This document shows, one piece after another, positions 38,954 through 49,206 of a DNA stretch of 64,000 nucleotides. The notes under the pieces are model-generated. The model saw nothing but the letters and a program-made list of their open reading frames with translations, was not told the origin of the DNA and searched no databases. The first letter of the stretch is position 1. Each line of letters starts with the position of its first letter. The position numbers were made by a program, and so were the translations under genes. Source of the stretch: Catenuloplanes atrovinosus (GTDB lineage Bacteria > Actinomycetota > Actinomycetes > Mycobacteriales > Micromonosporaceae); contig NZ_JAVDYB010000001.1 of the NCBI RefSeq assembly GCF_031458235.1, forward strand, positions 62,001-126,000, given 5' to 3'.

Positions 38954-39179
38954 TCAACAGACCTCCGGGGGATGGTGGGCTTCATCCTGCACACCCGATC
39001 GCCGGGCGCGCCACTGCGGCGCGTGTCGCTCATCACCCGCTAATCCAGAGTTCAACTGTGCGGGGAGGGGTACCCGCCATAGTTACCGGCCGGTGAGCCG
39101 GGCGTTGCTCTGTCGACGGCCCGGTAAGGGGTGGAACGGTCGGCGGGACGCCTGCGGGCCCATCTGACAGGATTCGGTC

Positions 39180-40382
39180 ATGGATTACGTGGTCGTCGCT
39201 CTGGCGTTGCTGGGCGTCCTGGTGCTCGGCGGGATCGGTCTGGTGGTGCCGCGGCTGCGTCGGCGCCCCTCACCCCCGCCCGTTACGCCCTCATCCCCGC
39301 CCGTCGTCGGCCCGGCCGTCACCGAGGCGCCGGTCACCGAGGCGCCGGTTACCGAGGAGCCGGTCACCGAGGCGCCGCCGGTCACCGTGCCCGCGGTGGC
39401 ACCGGAGGCGCCGGTCGTCGAGGCGCCGCCCGAGCCCGTGGTGGAGCGGCCGGAGCCGTCCGCCGGTCGGCTGGTGCGGCTGCGCGCCCGGCTGGCCCGC
39501 TCGCAGAACGTCTTCGGCAAGAGCCTGCTCGGCCTGCTCGCGCGCGACCACATCGACGAGGACACGTGGGAGGAGATCGAGGACAGCCTGATCGGCGCGG
39601 ACGTCGGCATCGAGGCGACCACCGTGATCGTCGAGCGGCTGCGCGAGCGGACCCGCGTGCTCGGCACCCGCTCCGCCGCGGACGTACGCGCGCTGCTGGC
39701 CGAGGAGCTGGTCGCGGCGCTCGACCCGGCGATGGACCGGACGCTGAAGTCCTCGCCCACCGGCGACACCCCCGCGGTGGTGATGGTGGTCGGCGTGAAC
39801 GGCGCGGGCAAGACCACCACCTGCGGCAAGATCGCCCGGGTGCTGATCGCGGACGGGCGTACCGTCGTGATGGGTGCGGCGGACACGTTCCGGGCCGCCG
39901 CGGCCGAGCAGCTGGCCACCTGGGGTTCCCGGGTCGGCGCCGAGGTGGTTCGCGGCCCGGAGGGGGCCGACCCGGCGAGTGTCGCGTTCGACGCCGTGAA
40001 ACGGGGTATCGAGACCCGGGTGGATACCGTGTTGGTGGACACCGCGGGCCGGCTGCAGAACAAGGTCGGCCTGATGGACGAGCTGGGTAAGGTCAAGCGG
40101 GTCGTGGAGAAGCACGGGCCGGTGGATGAGACGCTGTTGGTGCTCGACGCCACCACCGGGCAGAACGGCCTGGAGCAGGCGAGGGTCTTCACAGAGGTGG
40201 TCGACGTGACGGGTGTCGTGCTGACCAAGCTGGACGGCACGGCGAAGGGAGGGATCGTGATCGCGGTGCAGCGCAAGCTGGGCATCCCGGTCAAGCTGGT
40301 CGGCCTGGGCGAGGGCCCGGACGACCTGGCGCCCTTCGAGCCCGTGCAGTTCGTCGACGCGCTCCTCGGGACCGGCGCGTAA
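39180..40382 (+). CDS. ftsY: Signal recognition particle receptor FtsY
   Basis: 400 residues. N-terminal membrane anchor (YVVVALALLGVLVLGGIGLVV) as in actinobacterial FtsY, acidic/Pro linker with PVTEA repeats coded by a 15-bp DNA repeat near 39320-39380, then the NG GTPase domain: GVNGAGKTTTCGKIA, DTFRAAAAEQL, DTAGRLQNK, TKLDGTAKGG. Receives SRP-ribosome complexes; its partner ffh lies 5 kb downstream. Confidence 0.97.
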   Translation: MDYVVVALALLGVLVLGGIGLVVPRLRRRPSPPPVTPSSPPVVGPAVTEAPVTEAPVTEEPVTEAPPVTVPAVAPEAPVVEAPPEPVVERPEPSAGRLVRLRARLARSQNVFGKSLLGLLARDHIDEDTWEEIEDSLIGADVGIEATTVIVERLRERTRVLGTRSAADVRALLAEELVAALDPAMDRTLKSSPTGDTPAVVMVVGVNGAGKTTTCGKIARVLIADGRTVVMGAADTFRAAAAEQLATWGSRVGAEVVRGPEGADPASVAFDAVKRGIETRVDTVLVDTAGRLQNKVGLMDELGKVKRVVEKHGPVDETLLVLDATTGQNGLEQARVFTEVVDVTGVVLTKLDGTAKGGIVIAVQRKLGIPVKLVGLGEGPDDLAPFEPVQFVDALLGTGA

Positions 40383-40387
40383 CCGCC

Positions 40388-41377
40388 GTGACGCATCCAC
40401 ACCGCGCGCCGGACATGTCGTGGCCGCCCTCGGGCGGTGCGGGCCAGCAGCACTACGCGCCCCAGCACGCGCAGCAGCAGCCGCCGGTCTACCACCAGCC
40501 GCCCCAGCAGCCGCCGCCGGTGCATCAGTACCCGCCGCAGACGCCGCAGCAGCCCGGCCGGCCGTACGTGCCCCAGGTCCACCCGGAGCCGGGGTACGAG
40601 GAGGTGCCGCTGCGCGGCGGCAACGTCAGCACGGTGCACCGCGTCGGCGACACCGTGCGCCGCAACGCCGGCCCGTGGACGCCGTCCGTGCACGCGCTGC
40701 TGCGCCACATGGAGTACGTGGGCTTCAGCGGCTCCCCGCGCGCGCTCGGGATAGACGACAAGGGCCGCGAGGTGCTGTCGTACATCGAGGGCGAGTGCGG
40801 CGAATATCCGCTGGCCGAGCACTGGGTCACGGACGAGGCCCTGGTCACCGTGGCGACCATGCTGCGGATGTTCCACGACGCGCAGTACGGGTTCCAGCCG
40901 CCGCCCGGCGCGGTGTGGCGCTCGTTCGGCCCGCCGCCGCCGGACACCGAGGTGATCTGCCACCACGACGCGGCGCCGCACAACGTGATCTGGCGGCCGG
41001 ACGGCACGCTCGCGCTGATCGACTTCGACCTCGCCTCGCCCGGCGCGCGCATCTACGACGTGGCGTACGCGGCGTGGACCTGGGTGCCGCTCTTCTCCGA
41101 CCGGGACTCGCACACGCTGGGCTGGAAGCGGCCGAACCGCCCGCGCCGGCTGCGGCTGTTCGCGGACGCGTACGGGCTGATCCCGCGCGACCGGCACCGT
41201 CTGGTCCGGACCATCCGCAAGCGGATCGTGGACCACGTCGAGGGCATCCGGCGGATGGCGGCGGCCGGTGACCCGGCGTTCGTCACCATCGTGCAGAAGG
41301 GACACCTGCGCCGTCCGATGCGCGATTTGCGGCTGCTCGACTACGAGCGGAACGCTCTTGAGTACACTCTGCGATAG
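40388..41377 (+). CDS. Aminoglycoside-phosphotransferase-like kinase with a Pro/Gln-rich N-terminus
   Basis: 329 residues, 5 bp after ftsY. The first about 75 residues are Pro/Gln/His-rich (QQQPPVYHQPPQQPPPVHQ) and probably disordered. The rest is an APH-like kinase: catalytic loop ICHHDAAPHNVIW (HxDxxxxN) and metal site ALIDFDLASPG. The N-lobe is short. Substrate unknown; small-molecule kinase rather than a Ser/Thr protein kinase. Confidence 0.83.
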   Translation: MTHPHRAPDMSWPPSGGAGQQHYAPQHAQQQPPVYHQPPQQPPPVHQYPPQTPQQPGRPYVPQVHPEPGYEEVPLRGGNVSTVHRVGDTVRRNAGPWTPSVHALLRHMEYVGFSGSPRALGIDDKGREVLSYIEGECGEYPLAEHWVTDEALVTVATMLRMFHDAQYGFQPPPGAVWRSFGPPPPDTEVICHHDAAPHNVIWRPDGTLALIDFDLASPGARIYDVAYAAWTWVPLFSDRDSHTLGWKRPNRPRRLRLFADAYGLIPRDRHRLVRTIRKRIVDHVEGIRRMAAAGDPAFVTIVQKGHLRRPMRDLRLLDYERNALEYTLR

Positions 41378-41455
41378 GTGACGGCCCGATCGGTGACGCC
41401 CGCCTGACTATTCGGGTGATATGGCGCCATCCGTTCCATCGATGGTGAGGTTTTC

Positions 41456-41492
41456 TTCACACGTTGGAAACAACGCGTCACTCTCAAGAAAC
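41456..41492 (+). promoter_or_regulatory. Candidate GlnR box upstream of amt-glnK-glnD
   Basis: TTCAC-N6-GAAAC (41456-41471) and GTCAC-N6-GAAAC (41477-41492), two direct half-site pairs close to the actinobacterial GlnR consensus (GTnAC-N6-GAAAC repeated). The gap between the pairs is 5, not the usual 6. It lies 111 bp before the amt start in a locally AT-rich leader. GlnR activates this operon in nitrogen limitation in other actinomycetes. Confidence 0.8.
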
Positions 41493-41603
41493 TGTTCGGA
41501 GACCCAGCGCGAAACAGCGGCCCATGAAGCTCTCGTCCAACCGGCGACGGGGCGATGCCGCCTTGCCACCGGAGGGAGGAATTCAAAACCGAGAGGAGGC
41601 AGC

Positions 41604-42941
41604 GTGCCGGAGATCGCCATTGATTCTGGGCACACCGCCTGGTTGCTTGTTTCGTCCGCTCTTGTTCTGCTCATGACGCCGGGCCTGGCCCTCTTCTACG
41701 GTGGCATGACCAAGTCCAAGGGCATCCTGAACATGATGATGATGAGCTTCAGCTCCATCGCCATCGTGTCCCTGCTCTGGGTCTTCTACGGCTTCTCACT
41801 CGCCTTCGGCAAGTCGAACGGCGTCTTCGGCGACATCACGCAGTACGCGTTCATGACGCAGGACCTGACCGGCGCCTGGTCCGAGCTGGTCCCGGTGCCG
41901 ACCTTCGTGTTCGCCGTCTTCCAGATGATGTTCGCGATCATCACGGTCGCGCTGATCAGCGGCGCGCTCGCCGACCGGGCGAAGTTCGCCGGCTGGATCG
42001 TCTACGCGGTCGCCTGGGCCTCCATCGTCTACTTCCCGGTGGCCAACTGGGTGTGGGGCGGCGGCTGGATCTTCGAGATGGGCGCGTTCGACTTCGCCGG
42101 CGGCACCGCGGTGCACATCAACGCCGGTGCGGCGGCGCTCGGCCTCGCGATCATCCTGCGCAAGCGGAACGGCTGGCCGTCCGGCGCGTACAAGCCGCAC
42201 AACGTGCCGACCGTGGCGCTCGGCGCCGGCCTGCTCTGGTTCGGCTGGTTCGGCTTCAACGCCGGCTCCGAGGGCGCGGCCGACGCGATCGCCGGCATCG
42301 CGTTCCTGAACACCCAGGTCGCCACGGCCGCCGCGGTCATCGGCTGGCTGGTCGTGGAGTGGATCCGCGACGGCAAGCCCACGCTGCTGGGCGCGTCGTC
42401 CGGCGCCATCGCCGGCCTGGTCGCCATCACCCCGGCCTGTGCCTTCGTCGAGCCCGTCGCCGCCATCGGCCTGGGCATCGTCACCGGCGCGGTCTGCGCG
42501 CTGGCGGTCGGCCTGAAGTACCGGCTCGGCTTCGACGACTCGCTCGACGTGGTCGGCGTGCACATGGTCGGCGGTCTGATCGGCGCGCTGTCCATCGGCC
42601 TCATCGCCACCCAGAAGTTCTACGGCGAGGCGGGCCCGCAGGGCCTGTTCTACGGCGGCGGCATCGACCAGCTCGGCAAGCAGGCGGCGGGCGCGTTCGC
42701 GGTCCTGGCCTACTCGCTGATCATCTCGGTCGTCCTGGGCTTCGCGATCGACAAGACGATCGGCCTGACCGTCTCGTCCGAGGCCGAGACCGAGGGCGTC
42801 GACCAGACCGAGCACGCGGAGAGCGCGTACGACTTCTCCTCGCCCACCGGCGGCGGCGCGTTCGCCATGGCGGGCATCACCCCGTCCGGCGGCACCACGC
42901 CGGCCGCGTCCGCCCCGGTCGACGAAAAGGTCGCCGGCTAA
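41604..42941 (+). CDS. amt: Ammonium transporter
   Basis: 445 residues with eleven membrane segments. Signatures AWLLVSSALVLLMTPGLALFYGG, MMMMSFSSIAIVSLLWVFYGFSL split over helices, FAGGTAVHINAGAAALGLA and the second twin-His region VHMVGGLIGALSIG. GTG 41604 follows GAGAGGAGG. Longer upstream open frame is leader sequence. C-terminal tail is cytosolic, where GlnK docks. Confidence 0.96.
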   Translation: MPEIAIDSGHTAWLLVSSALVLLMTPGLALFYGGMTKSKGILNMMMMSFSSIAIVSLLWVFYGFSLAFGKSNGVFGDITQYAFMTQDLTGAWSELVPVPTFVFAVFQMMFAIITVALISGALADRAKFAGWIVYAVAWASIVYFPVANWVWGGGWIFEMGAFDFAGGTAVHINAGAAALGLAIILRKRNGWPSGAYKPHNVPTVALGAGLLWFGWFGFNAGSEGAADAIAGIAFLNTQVATAAAVIGWLVVEWIRDGKPTLLGASSGAIAGLVAITPACAFVEPVAAIGLGIVTGAVCALAVGLKYRLGFDDSLDVVGVHMVGGLIGALSIGLIATQKFYGEAGPQGLFYGGGIDQLGKQAAGAFAVLAYSLIISVVLGFAIDKTIGLTVSSEAETEGVDQTEHAESAYDFSSPTGGGAFAMAGITPSGGTTPAASAPVDEKVAG

Positions 42942-43319
<378 letters not shown>

Positions 43320-43325
43320 CCACGG

Positions 43326-45530
43326 ATGAGTGACATCGGCGCCGCCGCACGCTCCGCGCGTGCGGCGGCGCTCGACTCATGGCTGGCCACGCTCCTGCCC
43401 GCGGGGGTGCCCGGTGTCGCGCTGGTCGCGGTGGGCGGGCTGGGCCGCCGGGAGGTCGCCCCGTTCAGCGACCTCGACCTGGTGCTGGTGCACGCGGGCG
43501 TCACCGGCGTGGCGGAGCTGGCCTCCTCGATCTGGTACCCGATCTGGGACGCCAAGCACAAGCTCGACCACTCGGTCCGCACCGTCGACGAGGCCCTCGC
43601 GGTCGCGGCCGAGGACGTCAAGGCCGCGCTCGGCATGCTCGACGCCCGCCACCTCGCCGGCGACCGCGCGCTCTCCGACCGGCTGATCGCCGAGTCCGCC
43701 GACCAGTGGCGGCGCACCGCGGTCCGCGACCTGGACGCGCTGCGCGAGATCACCCGCGCCCGCTGGGACGCGCACGGCGAGCTGGCGTACCTGCTGGAGG
43801 GCGACCTCAAGGAGGCGTCCGGCGGCCTGCGCGACGTCACCATCCTGCGCGGCATGGGGCGGGCCGGGATCGCCGACACCATGCGCCCCGCGGTCCGCGC
43901 CGCGAACCTGCACATGCTGGACGTCCGCGACGCGCTGCACCTCGCGGTCGGCCGCCGGGTGGACCGGCTGGTCGCCCAGGAACGGCCGGCGGTCGCGTCC
44001 GCGCTCGGCCTGGACGACGGCGACGCGCTGCTGCGCCGCGTCTCCGGCGACGCGCGCACCGTCGCACACGCGGTCGACGACGCCTGGCGCGCCGCGGACC
44101 GGCTCCGCAGCGGTCGCCGCCGCCCGCTGGGCGCAGGGCCGCCGGTACGCCGCCCGGTCGCGCGCGACGTGGTCGAGCACGACGGCGAACTCGTACTGGC
44201 ACGAACCGCGATCGGCCCGCGCCCCGACCCCAGCCTCTCGCTCCGCGTCGCCGCGGCCGCCGCCGTCGCGCGGCTACCGATCGCGCGTGCCACCTGCGAG
44301 TGGCTGGCCACGTACTGCCCGCCGTTGCCGGCGCCCTGGCCGGAGGCGGCCCGGTCCGCGCTGATCACGCTGCTCGGCGCCGGCAGCGGGCTGCCCGCCA
44401 CCTGGGAGACCTGTGACCGGTACGGCCTGGTGGACGGCTGGCTGCCGGAGTGGGCCCGCATGCGCAGCCTGCCCCAGCACAACCCGGTCCACCGGTACAC
44501 GCTCGACCGGCACCTGGTCCAGGCCGCGTCCGAGGCGACCGCGTTCACCCGCGAGGTGGACCGGCCGGACCTGCTGCTGCTCGCCGCGTTCCTGCACGAT
44601 GTCGGCAAGGGTCTGCCCGGCGACCACAGCGTCGTGGGCGCGCCGATCGCGGCCGGCATCGCGGAGCGCATCGGATACCCGCCGGACGAGGTCGCGCTGA
44701 TCTCGCGGCTGGTGCGCCTGCACCTGCTGCTGCCCGAGGTGGCCACCCGCCGCGACCTGGGCGACCCGGTCACCATCAGCCGGGTCGCGGACGAGGTCCG
44801 GGACCCGCTCACGCTGGACCTGCTGCACGCGCTGGCCCGCGCGGACGCGATAGCCACCGGGCCGGCCGCCTGGTCGGACTGGAAGGGCCGGCTGATCGGG
44901 GAACTGGTCCGGCGGGTACGGACCGCGCTGGACACCGGCGCGCTGCCCCGGCCGGCCGAGCCCGACCCGGCGCTGCTGGACGCGCCGCTGCCCGTGGTGC
45001 ACCTGGACGGCGACCGGGTGGCGGTGGCGGCCGCGGACCGGCGCGGGCTGCTCGCGGCCGTGGCCGGCTGCCTGTCCATGCACCGGCTCGACGTGCTCTC
45101 CGCGGACGTGACCACCGTGGGGGAGCGCGCGGTGCTGGAGGTGCGCGTCGTCCCCCGCTACGGCACGCCCGCGGAGCCGATCGCGCTCACCGCCGACCTG
45201 CGCCGCGTGCTCAACGGCGACGTGTCCGTCACGCAGCGGCTGCGCGGGCGCGCGGTGCGGACGCGTACCGGCGCGGCTCCGAAGGTCGTCTGGCACCGGG
45301 ACGTGGCCACCGACGCCGTGGTCCTGGAGGTGCGGGCCGCGGACTCGCCCGGGCTGCTCTACCGCGTGGCGTCCGTGCTCGAGGACGCGGGCGCCTCGGT
45401 GCGCGCCGCGCGGATCTCCACGCTCGGCGGCGACGTGGTGGACGCGTTCTACCTGGTCGGCGCGTGGACCGACGCGACGAAGCGGGACCGGGTCGAGGCC
45501 GCCGTGCTGGCCGCCGCAGCGCACGCCTGA
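43326..45530 (+). CDS. glnD: PII nucleotidyltransferase GlnD
   Basis: 734 residues. Nucleotidyltransferase core GGLGRREVAPFSDLDLVLVH, PII-UTase central region (DLKEASGGLRDVTILR), HD hydrolase AAFLHDVGKGLPGDHS, then two C-terminal ACT domains (ADRRGLLAAVAGCLSMHRLDV and AADSPGLLYRVASVLEDAGASV). Actinomycete orthologues adenylylate GlnK. 6 bp after glnK. Confidence 0.95.
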   Translation: MSDIGAAARSARAAALDSWLATLLPAGVPGVALVAVGGLGRREVAPFSDLDLVLVHAGVTGVAELASSIWYPIWDAKHKLDHSVRTVDEALAVAAEDVKAALGMLDARHLAGDRALSDRLIAESADQWRRTAVRDLDALREITRARWDAHGELAYLLEGDLKEASGGLRDVTILRGMGRAGIADTMRPAVRAANLHMLDVRDALHLAVGRRVDRLVAQERPAVASALGLDDGDALLRRVSGDARTVAHAVDDAWRAADRLRSGRRRPLGAGPPVRRPVARDVVEHDGELVLARTAIGPRPDPSLSLRVAAAAAVARLPIARATCEWLATYCPPLPAPWPEAARSALITLLGAGSGLPATWETCDRYGLVDGWLPEWARMRSLPQHNPVHRYTLDRHLVQAASEATAFTREVDRPDLLLLAAFLHDVGKGLPGDHSVVGAPIAAGIAERIGYPPDEVALISRLVRLHLLLPEVATRRDLGDPVTISRVADEVRDPLTLDLLHALARADAIATGPAAWSDWKGRLIGELVRRVRTALDTGALPRPAEPDPALLDAPLPVVHLDGDRVAVAAADRRGLLAAVAGCLSMHRLDVLSADVTTVGERAVLEVRVVPRYGTPAEPIALTADLRRVLNGDVSVTQRLRGRAVRTRTGAAPKVVWHRDVATDAVVLEVRAADSPGLLYRVASVLEDAGASVRAARISTLGGDVVDAFYLVGAWTDATKRDRVEAAVLAAAAHA

Positions 45531-45600
45531 CCGACCGGGTTACCCTTGCCTGGGGCCTTTCGGCGCCGGTGCGCATTCGACAGGAACGGGATGTTGAGCA

Positions 45601-47166
45601 GTGTTTGACACCTTGAGTGATCGCCTCTCCGGGATCTTCGGCAAGCTCCGCGGCAAGGGCAAGCTCACCGACGCCGACATCGACGCCACCGCGCGCGAGA
45701 TCCGCCTCGCGCTGCTGGAGGCGGATGTCGCGCTCCCGGTGGTCAAGGCGTTCATCCACACGCTCAAGGAGCGGGCGCGCGGCTCCGCCGTCTCCGAGGC
45801 GCTCAACCCGGCGCAGCAGGTCATCAAGATCGTGCACGAGGAGCTGATCGCGATCCTCGGCGGCGAGGGACGGCGGCTCCAGTTCGCCAAGACCGCGCCC
45901 ACCGTGATCATGCTGGCCGGTCTCCAGGGCGCCGGTAAGACCACGCTGGCCGGCAAGCTCGCCCGCTGGCTCAAGGCCCAGGGCCACCAGCCGATGCTGG
46001 TCGCCGCCGACCTCCAGCGGCCGAACGCGGTGAACCAGCTGCAGGTGCTCGGCGGCCGGGCCGGCGTCGAGGTCTACGCGCCGTCCCCCGGCAACGGCGT
46101 GGGCGACCCGATCCAGGTCGCGCGCGACTCGATCGAGCACGCCAAGCGCCAGGCCCGCGACATCGTCATCGTCGACACCGCCGGCCGCCTCGGCATCGAC
46201 CAGGAGATGATGGCGCAGGCCGCCGGCATCCGCGACGCGGTCGACCCGGACGAGGTCATCTTCGTCATCGACGCCATGGTCGGTCAGGACGCGGTGCGTA
46301 CCGCGGAGGCGTTCCGTGACGGCGTCGGCATCACCGGCGTGGTCCTCTCCAAGCTGGACGGCGACGCCCGCGGCGGTGCCGCGCTCTCCGTCCGGCACGT
46401 CACCGGGCAGCCCATCCTCTTCGCGTCCACCGGCGAGAAGCTGGAGGACTTCGACGTCTTCCACCCGGACCGGATGGCCAGCCGCATCCTCGGCATGGGC
46501 GACGTGCTGACCCTCATCGAGCAGGCCGAGGCCGCGTTCGACGAGGACCAGAAGGAGAAGATGACGGCGAAGCTGCTCGGTGGCGAGCAGTTCACGCTGG
46601 AGGACTTCCTCGACCAGCTCGTCGCCGTGCGCCGAATGGGCCCGATCGCGAACGTGCTGTCCATGATGCCCGGCATGGGGCAGATGAAGGACCAGCTCTC
46701 CGAGCTCGACGACAAGCACTTCGACCGGGTCACCGCGATCATCCGCTCGATGACCCCGGCCGAGCGCACCAACCCCAAGATCCTCAACGGCTCGCGGCGC
46801 GCCCGCATCGCCAACGGCGCCGGCGTCCAGGTGATGGACGTGAACCAGCTGCTCAACCGCTTCGCCGACGCGCAGAAGATGATGAAGCAGATGGGCGGCA
46901 TGATGGGCCTGCCCGGCGGCGGCAACCGCCGCAAGGCCACCAAGAGCCCGAAGAACAAGCGCAAGGGTACGAAGGGCGGCGGCAACAACCGGCCGCGCAC
47001 CGGCGGCGTGCCCGGCGGCTTCCCCGGCATGGGCGGCATGCCGCAGCTCCCCCCGGGCCTCGACCCGAACGCGCTGGGTGGCGGGGGGATGCAGGGCTTC
47101 AAGCTCCCCAACATCGACTTCAACAAGCTCAACAAGTCCCCGAAGAAGCGCGACGACGAGGACTGA
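45601..47166 (+). CDS. ffh: Signal recognition particle protein Ffh
   Basis: 521 residues. N domain, G domain with GLQGAGKTTLAGKLA, DTAGRLGIDQEMM and SKLDGDARGGAA, then the Met-rich M domain (NVLSMMPGMGQMKDQL, MMKQMGGMMGLPGGG) that binds signal peptides and 4.5S RNA. A Gly/Pro-rich tail extends the C-terminus. GTG 45601; TACCCT at 45541-45546 may be its -10. Confidence 0.97.
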   Translation: MFDTLSDRLSGIFGKLRGKGKLTDADIDATAREIRLALLEADVALPVVKAFIHTLKERARGSAVSEALNPAQQVIKIVHEELIAILGGEGRRLQFAKTAPTVIMLAGLQGAGKTTLAGKLARWLKAQGHQPMLVAADLQRPNAVNQLQVLGGRAGVEVYAPSPGNGVGDPIQVARDSIEHAKRQARDIVIVDTAGRLGIDQEMMAQAAGIRDAVDPDEVIFVIDAMVGQDAVRTAEAFRDGVGITGVVLSKLDGDARGGAALSVRHVTGQPILFASTGEKLEDFDVFHPDRMASRILGMGDVLTLIEQAEAAFDEDQKEKMTAKLLGGEQFTLEDFLDQLVAVRRMGPIANVLSMMPGMGQMKDQLSELDDKHFDRVTAIIRSMTPAERTNPKILNGSRRARIANGAGVQVMDVNQLLNRFADAQKMMKQMGGMMGLPGGGNRRKATKSPKNKRKGTKGGGNNRPRTGGVPGGFPGMGGMPQLPPGLDPNALGGGGMQGFKLPNIDFNKLNKSPKKRDDED

Positions 47167-47457
47167 GCTTCGTTCTCACCCGATCGGGTGCGCGGGGCAG
47201 CGGCCGGGCGACATGGTCGATTAAGTTGGTGACACCCCTCAGGTGCGCCGGCTGTGAAGGAGGAGCGCGACGTCGGCGTCCATCCCGTCCGAGCCGACGG
47301 TCGCCCGGACTGCATCGGATGCGGTACGCCCCGGCGTCGAACTCGCTCGAACCGTCGGATGTCAGTCACCCGTTCGAGGGGTCCGGGGCAGCGGAACGTC
47401 GACTAAGTCGATTATGTTGACAGCTTCCAATTAGCTCTGCCGACTTCGAGGAGGAAC
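47167..47457. other. Intergenic region with imperfect direct repeat before Uma2
   Basis: GGGGCAGCGG, then GTCGATTAAGTTGGTGACA near 47195-47233, reappears as GGGGCAGCGG, then GTCGATTATGTTGACA near 47386-47418. The second copy includes TTGACA. No gene seen. Confidence 0.5.
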
Positions 47458-48045
47458 ATGTCAGCGACGCCCAATCCGCCCCAGAGTGGCGAGTGGACGG
47501 TCGCCGGTCTGACTCGGCTTCCCCCGGATCTGCGGTACGAGCTGATCAACGGGAGGTTAGTCATCTTGGCGTCCCCGACATTCATGCACCAGGAGATCTG
47601 CCTCGCGGTCTACGAGGCTCTCAAGCGGAACTGTCCACGCGGCCTGCGCCCGGCCCTCGACCTCTCGCTGCGCGTCGACGACCGCAACGAGCCCCGGCCG
47701 GACGTCCTGGTGGCGAACCCGGCCCGCGGCCGGCGCACCCCGCTGCCGATCGAGGACGCGGTCGTGGTGGCGGAGGTGGTCTCGCCCACCTCCACGATCC
47801 GCGACCAACGGGACAAGGTGGAGCTCTATGCCCGCGCCGGCGTCAAAGCCTACTGGCTGATCGATCCGTATCATGATCGTCTCGTGCTCACCGAGTGGAC
47901 GCTGGTCGGCGACGCCTACCAGATCACGGCCAAGACGGACGGCGTCTTCACCACCGAGGTGCCGTGGCCGGTGACGCTCGACCTGCCGGCGCTCCTGCGC
48001 CACTGCAACGAGCTGTTCGGGCCGCCGGAGGATGACGCCCCATAG
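47458..48045 (+). CDS. Uma2-family (DUF820) putative endonuclease
   Basis: 195 residues from ATG 47458 (GAGGAGG upstream). PD-(D/E)XK-like core: YELINGRLVI, the catalytic region NEPRPDVLVAN, VVVAEVVSPTSTIRD and KVELYARAGVKAYWLID. Family members are numerous in actinomycetes and cyanobacteria; cellular role unknown. Lower GC leader and lone position suggest gain by transfer. Confidence 0.87.
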   Translation: MSATPNPPQSGEWTVAGLTRLPPDLRYELINGRLVILASPTFMHQEICLAVYEALKRNCPRGLRPALDLSLRVDDRNEPRPDVLVANPARGRRTPLPIEDAVVVAEVVSPTSTIRDQRDKVELYARAGVKAYWLIDPYHDRLVLTEWTLVGDAYQITAKTDGVFTTEVPWPVTLDLPALLRHCNELFGPPEDDAP

Positions 48046-48105
48046 ATCTGCGCGTCCTCCACGGCGCCGCGTGATCGATCGCCCGTCGTCGGTAAGACTG
48101 GGCGC

Positions 48106-49185
48106 ATGGTGTTGCATGTGCGCGGGGTGCTGCTGCCCGAGGACGAGGTCCGGGATCTGTGGCTGGTCGGGGATCGGGTGACGTTCGAGCCGCGGGCCGG
48201 GGCGGAGACGATCGCGGATGGCGGGTTCGTGCTGCCGGGGCTGGTGGATGCGCACTGCCATGCCGGGATCGCGCCCGGTGGGGCGCCGGTGGAGTCGCTG
48301 GCGCAGGCGCGGGAACTGGCCTTCAAGGACCGGGACGCGGGCGTGCTGGCGATCCGGGACGCGGGGTCGCCGTTTCCCTACCCGGAGCTGGACGACGAGG
48401 TGGAGATGCCGCGCCTGATCCGGGCCGGCCGGCACATCGCGGCGCCGAAGCGCTATCTGCGGGACACCGCGGTCGAAGTGGAGCCGGTGGACGTGCCGGC
48501 GGCCGTGAGCGCGCAGGCCAAGGCCGGGAACGGCTGGGTCAAGCTGGTCGGCGACTGGATCGACCGCGGGGCCGGTGACCTGGCGCCGAGCTGGGACGCG
48601 GCCACGCTGACCGCCGCGGTCGAGGCGGCGCATGCGGCGGGGGCGCGGGCGGCGGTGCACACGTTCTCCGAGGAGGGCGTGGAGATCATGGTGCGGGCCG
48701 GGGTGGACTCGGTCGAGCACGGCACCGGGCTGAGCCCGGATCTGGTGGACGAGATGGCGCGGCGCGGCACGGCGCTGGTACCCACGATGATCAACATTCT
48801 GACGTTCGGGGACATCGCGGCGCAGGCCGAGCAGAAGTTCCCCGGGTACGCGTCCCACATGCTCGCGCTCCGCGACCGCCATCCGTCGGTGGTCCGCGCC
48901 GCGTACGAGGCCGGCGTCCCGATCTACGTCGGCACCGACGCCGGCGGCGGAATCGCGCACGGCCAGGCCGCCGAGGAGATGCTGCTGCTGCACACGCGCG
49001 CCGGCATGCCGGCCGAGGCGGTCCTCGCCGCGGCGTCCTGGGGCGCCCGCGCCTGGCTCGGCCTGCCCGGCCTGACCGAGGGCGGCCTCGCCGACCTGGT
49101 CGTCTACGACACCGACCCGCGCCAGGACCTCGCCGCGGTCCGCAGCCCGCGCCGCATCGTGCTCCGGGGGCGCGTCCTCCGCTGA
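48106..49185 (+). CDS. Metal-dependent amidohydrolase
   Basis: 359 residues. Metal site GLVDAHCHAGI (HxH), Lys in GWVKLVGDW, His in AAVHTFSEEG and VEHGTGL, Asp in VGTDAGGGIAHG. Same position downstream of ffh as Rv2915c in M. tuberculosis. Imidazolonepropionase-like; substrate not known. Confidence 0.88.
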   Translation: MVLHVRGVLLPEDEVRDLWLVGDRVTFEPRAGAETIADGGFVLPGLVDAHCHAGIAPGGAPVESLAQARELAFKDRDAGVLAIRDAGSPFPYPELDDEVEMPRLIRAGRHIAAPKRYLRDTAVEVEPVDVPAAVSAQAKAGNGWVKLVGDWIDRGAGDLAPSWDAATLTAAVEAAHAAGARAAVHTFSEEGVEIMVRAGVDSVEHGTGLSPDLVDEMARRGTALVPTMINILTFGDIAAQAEQKFPGYASHMLALRDRHPSVVRAAYEAGVPIYVGTDAGGGIAHGQAAEEMLLLHTRAGMPAEAVLAAASWGARAWLGLPGLTEGGLADLVVYDTDPRQDLAAVRSPRRIVLRGRVLR

Positions 49186-49206
49186 CTCGCCGGTTTCCTC
49201 GCCGCA

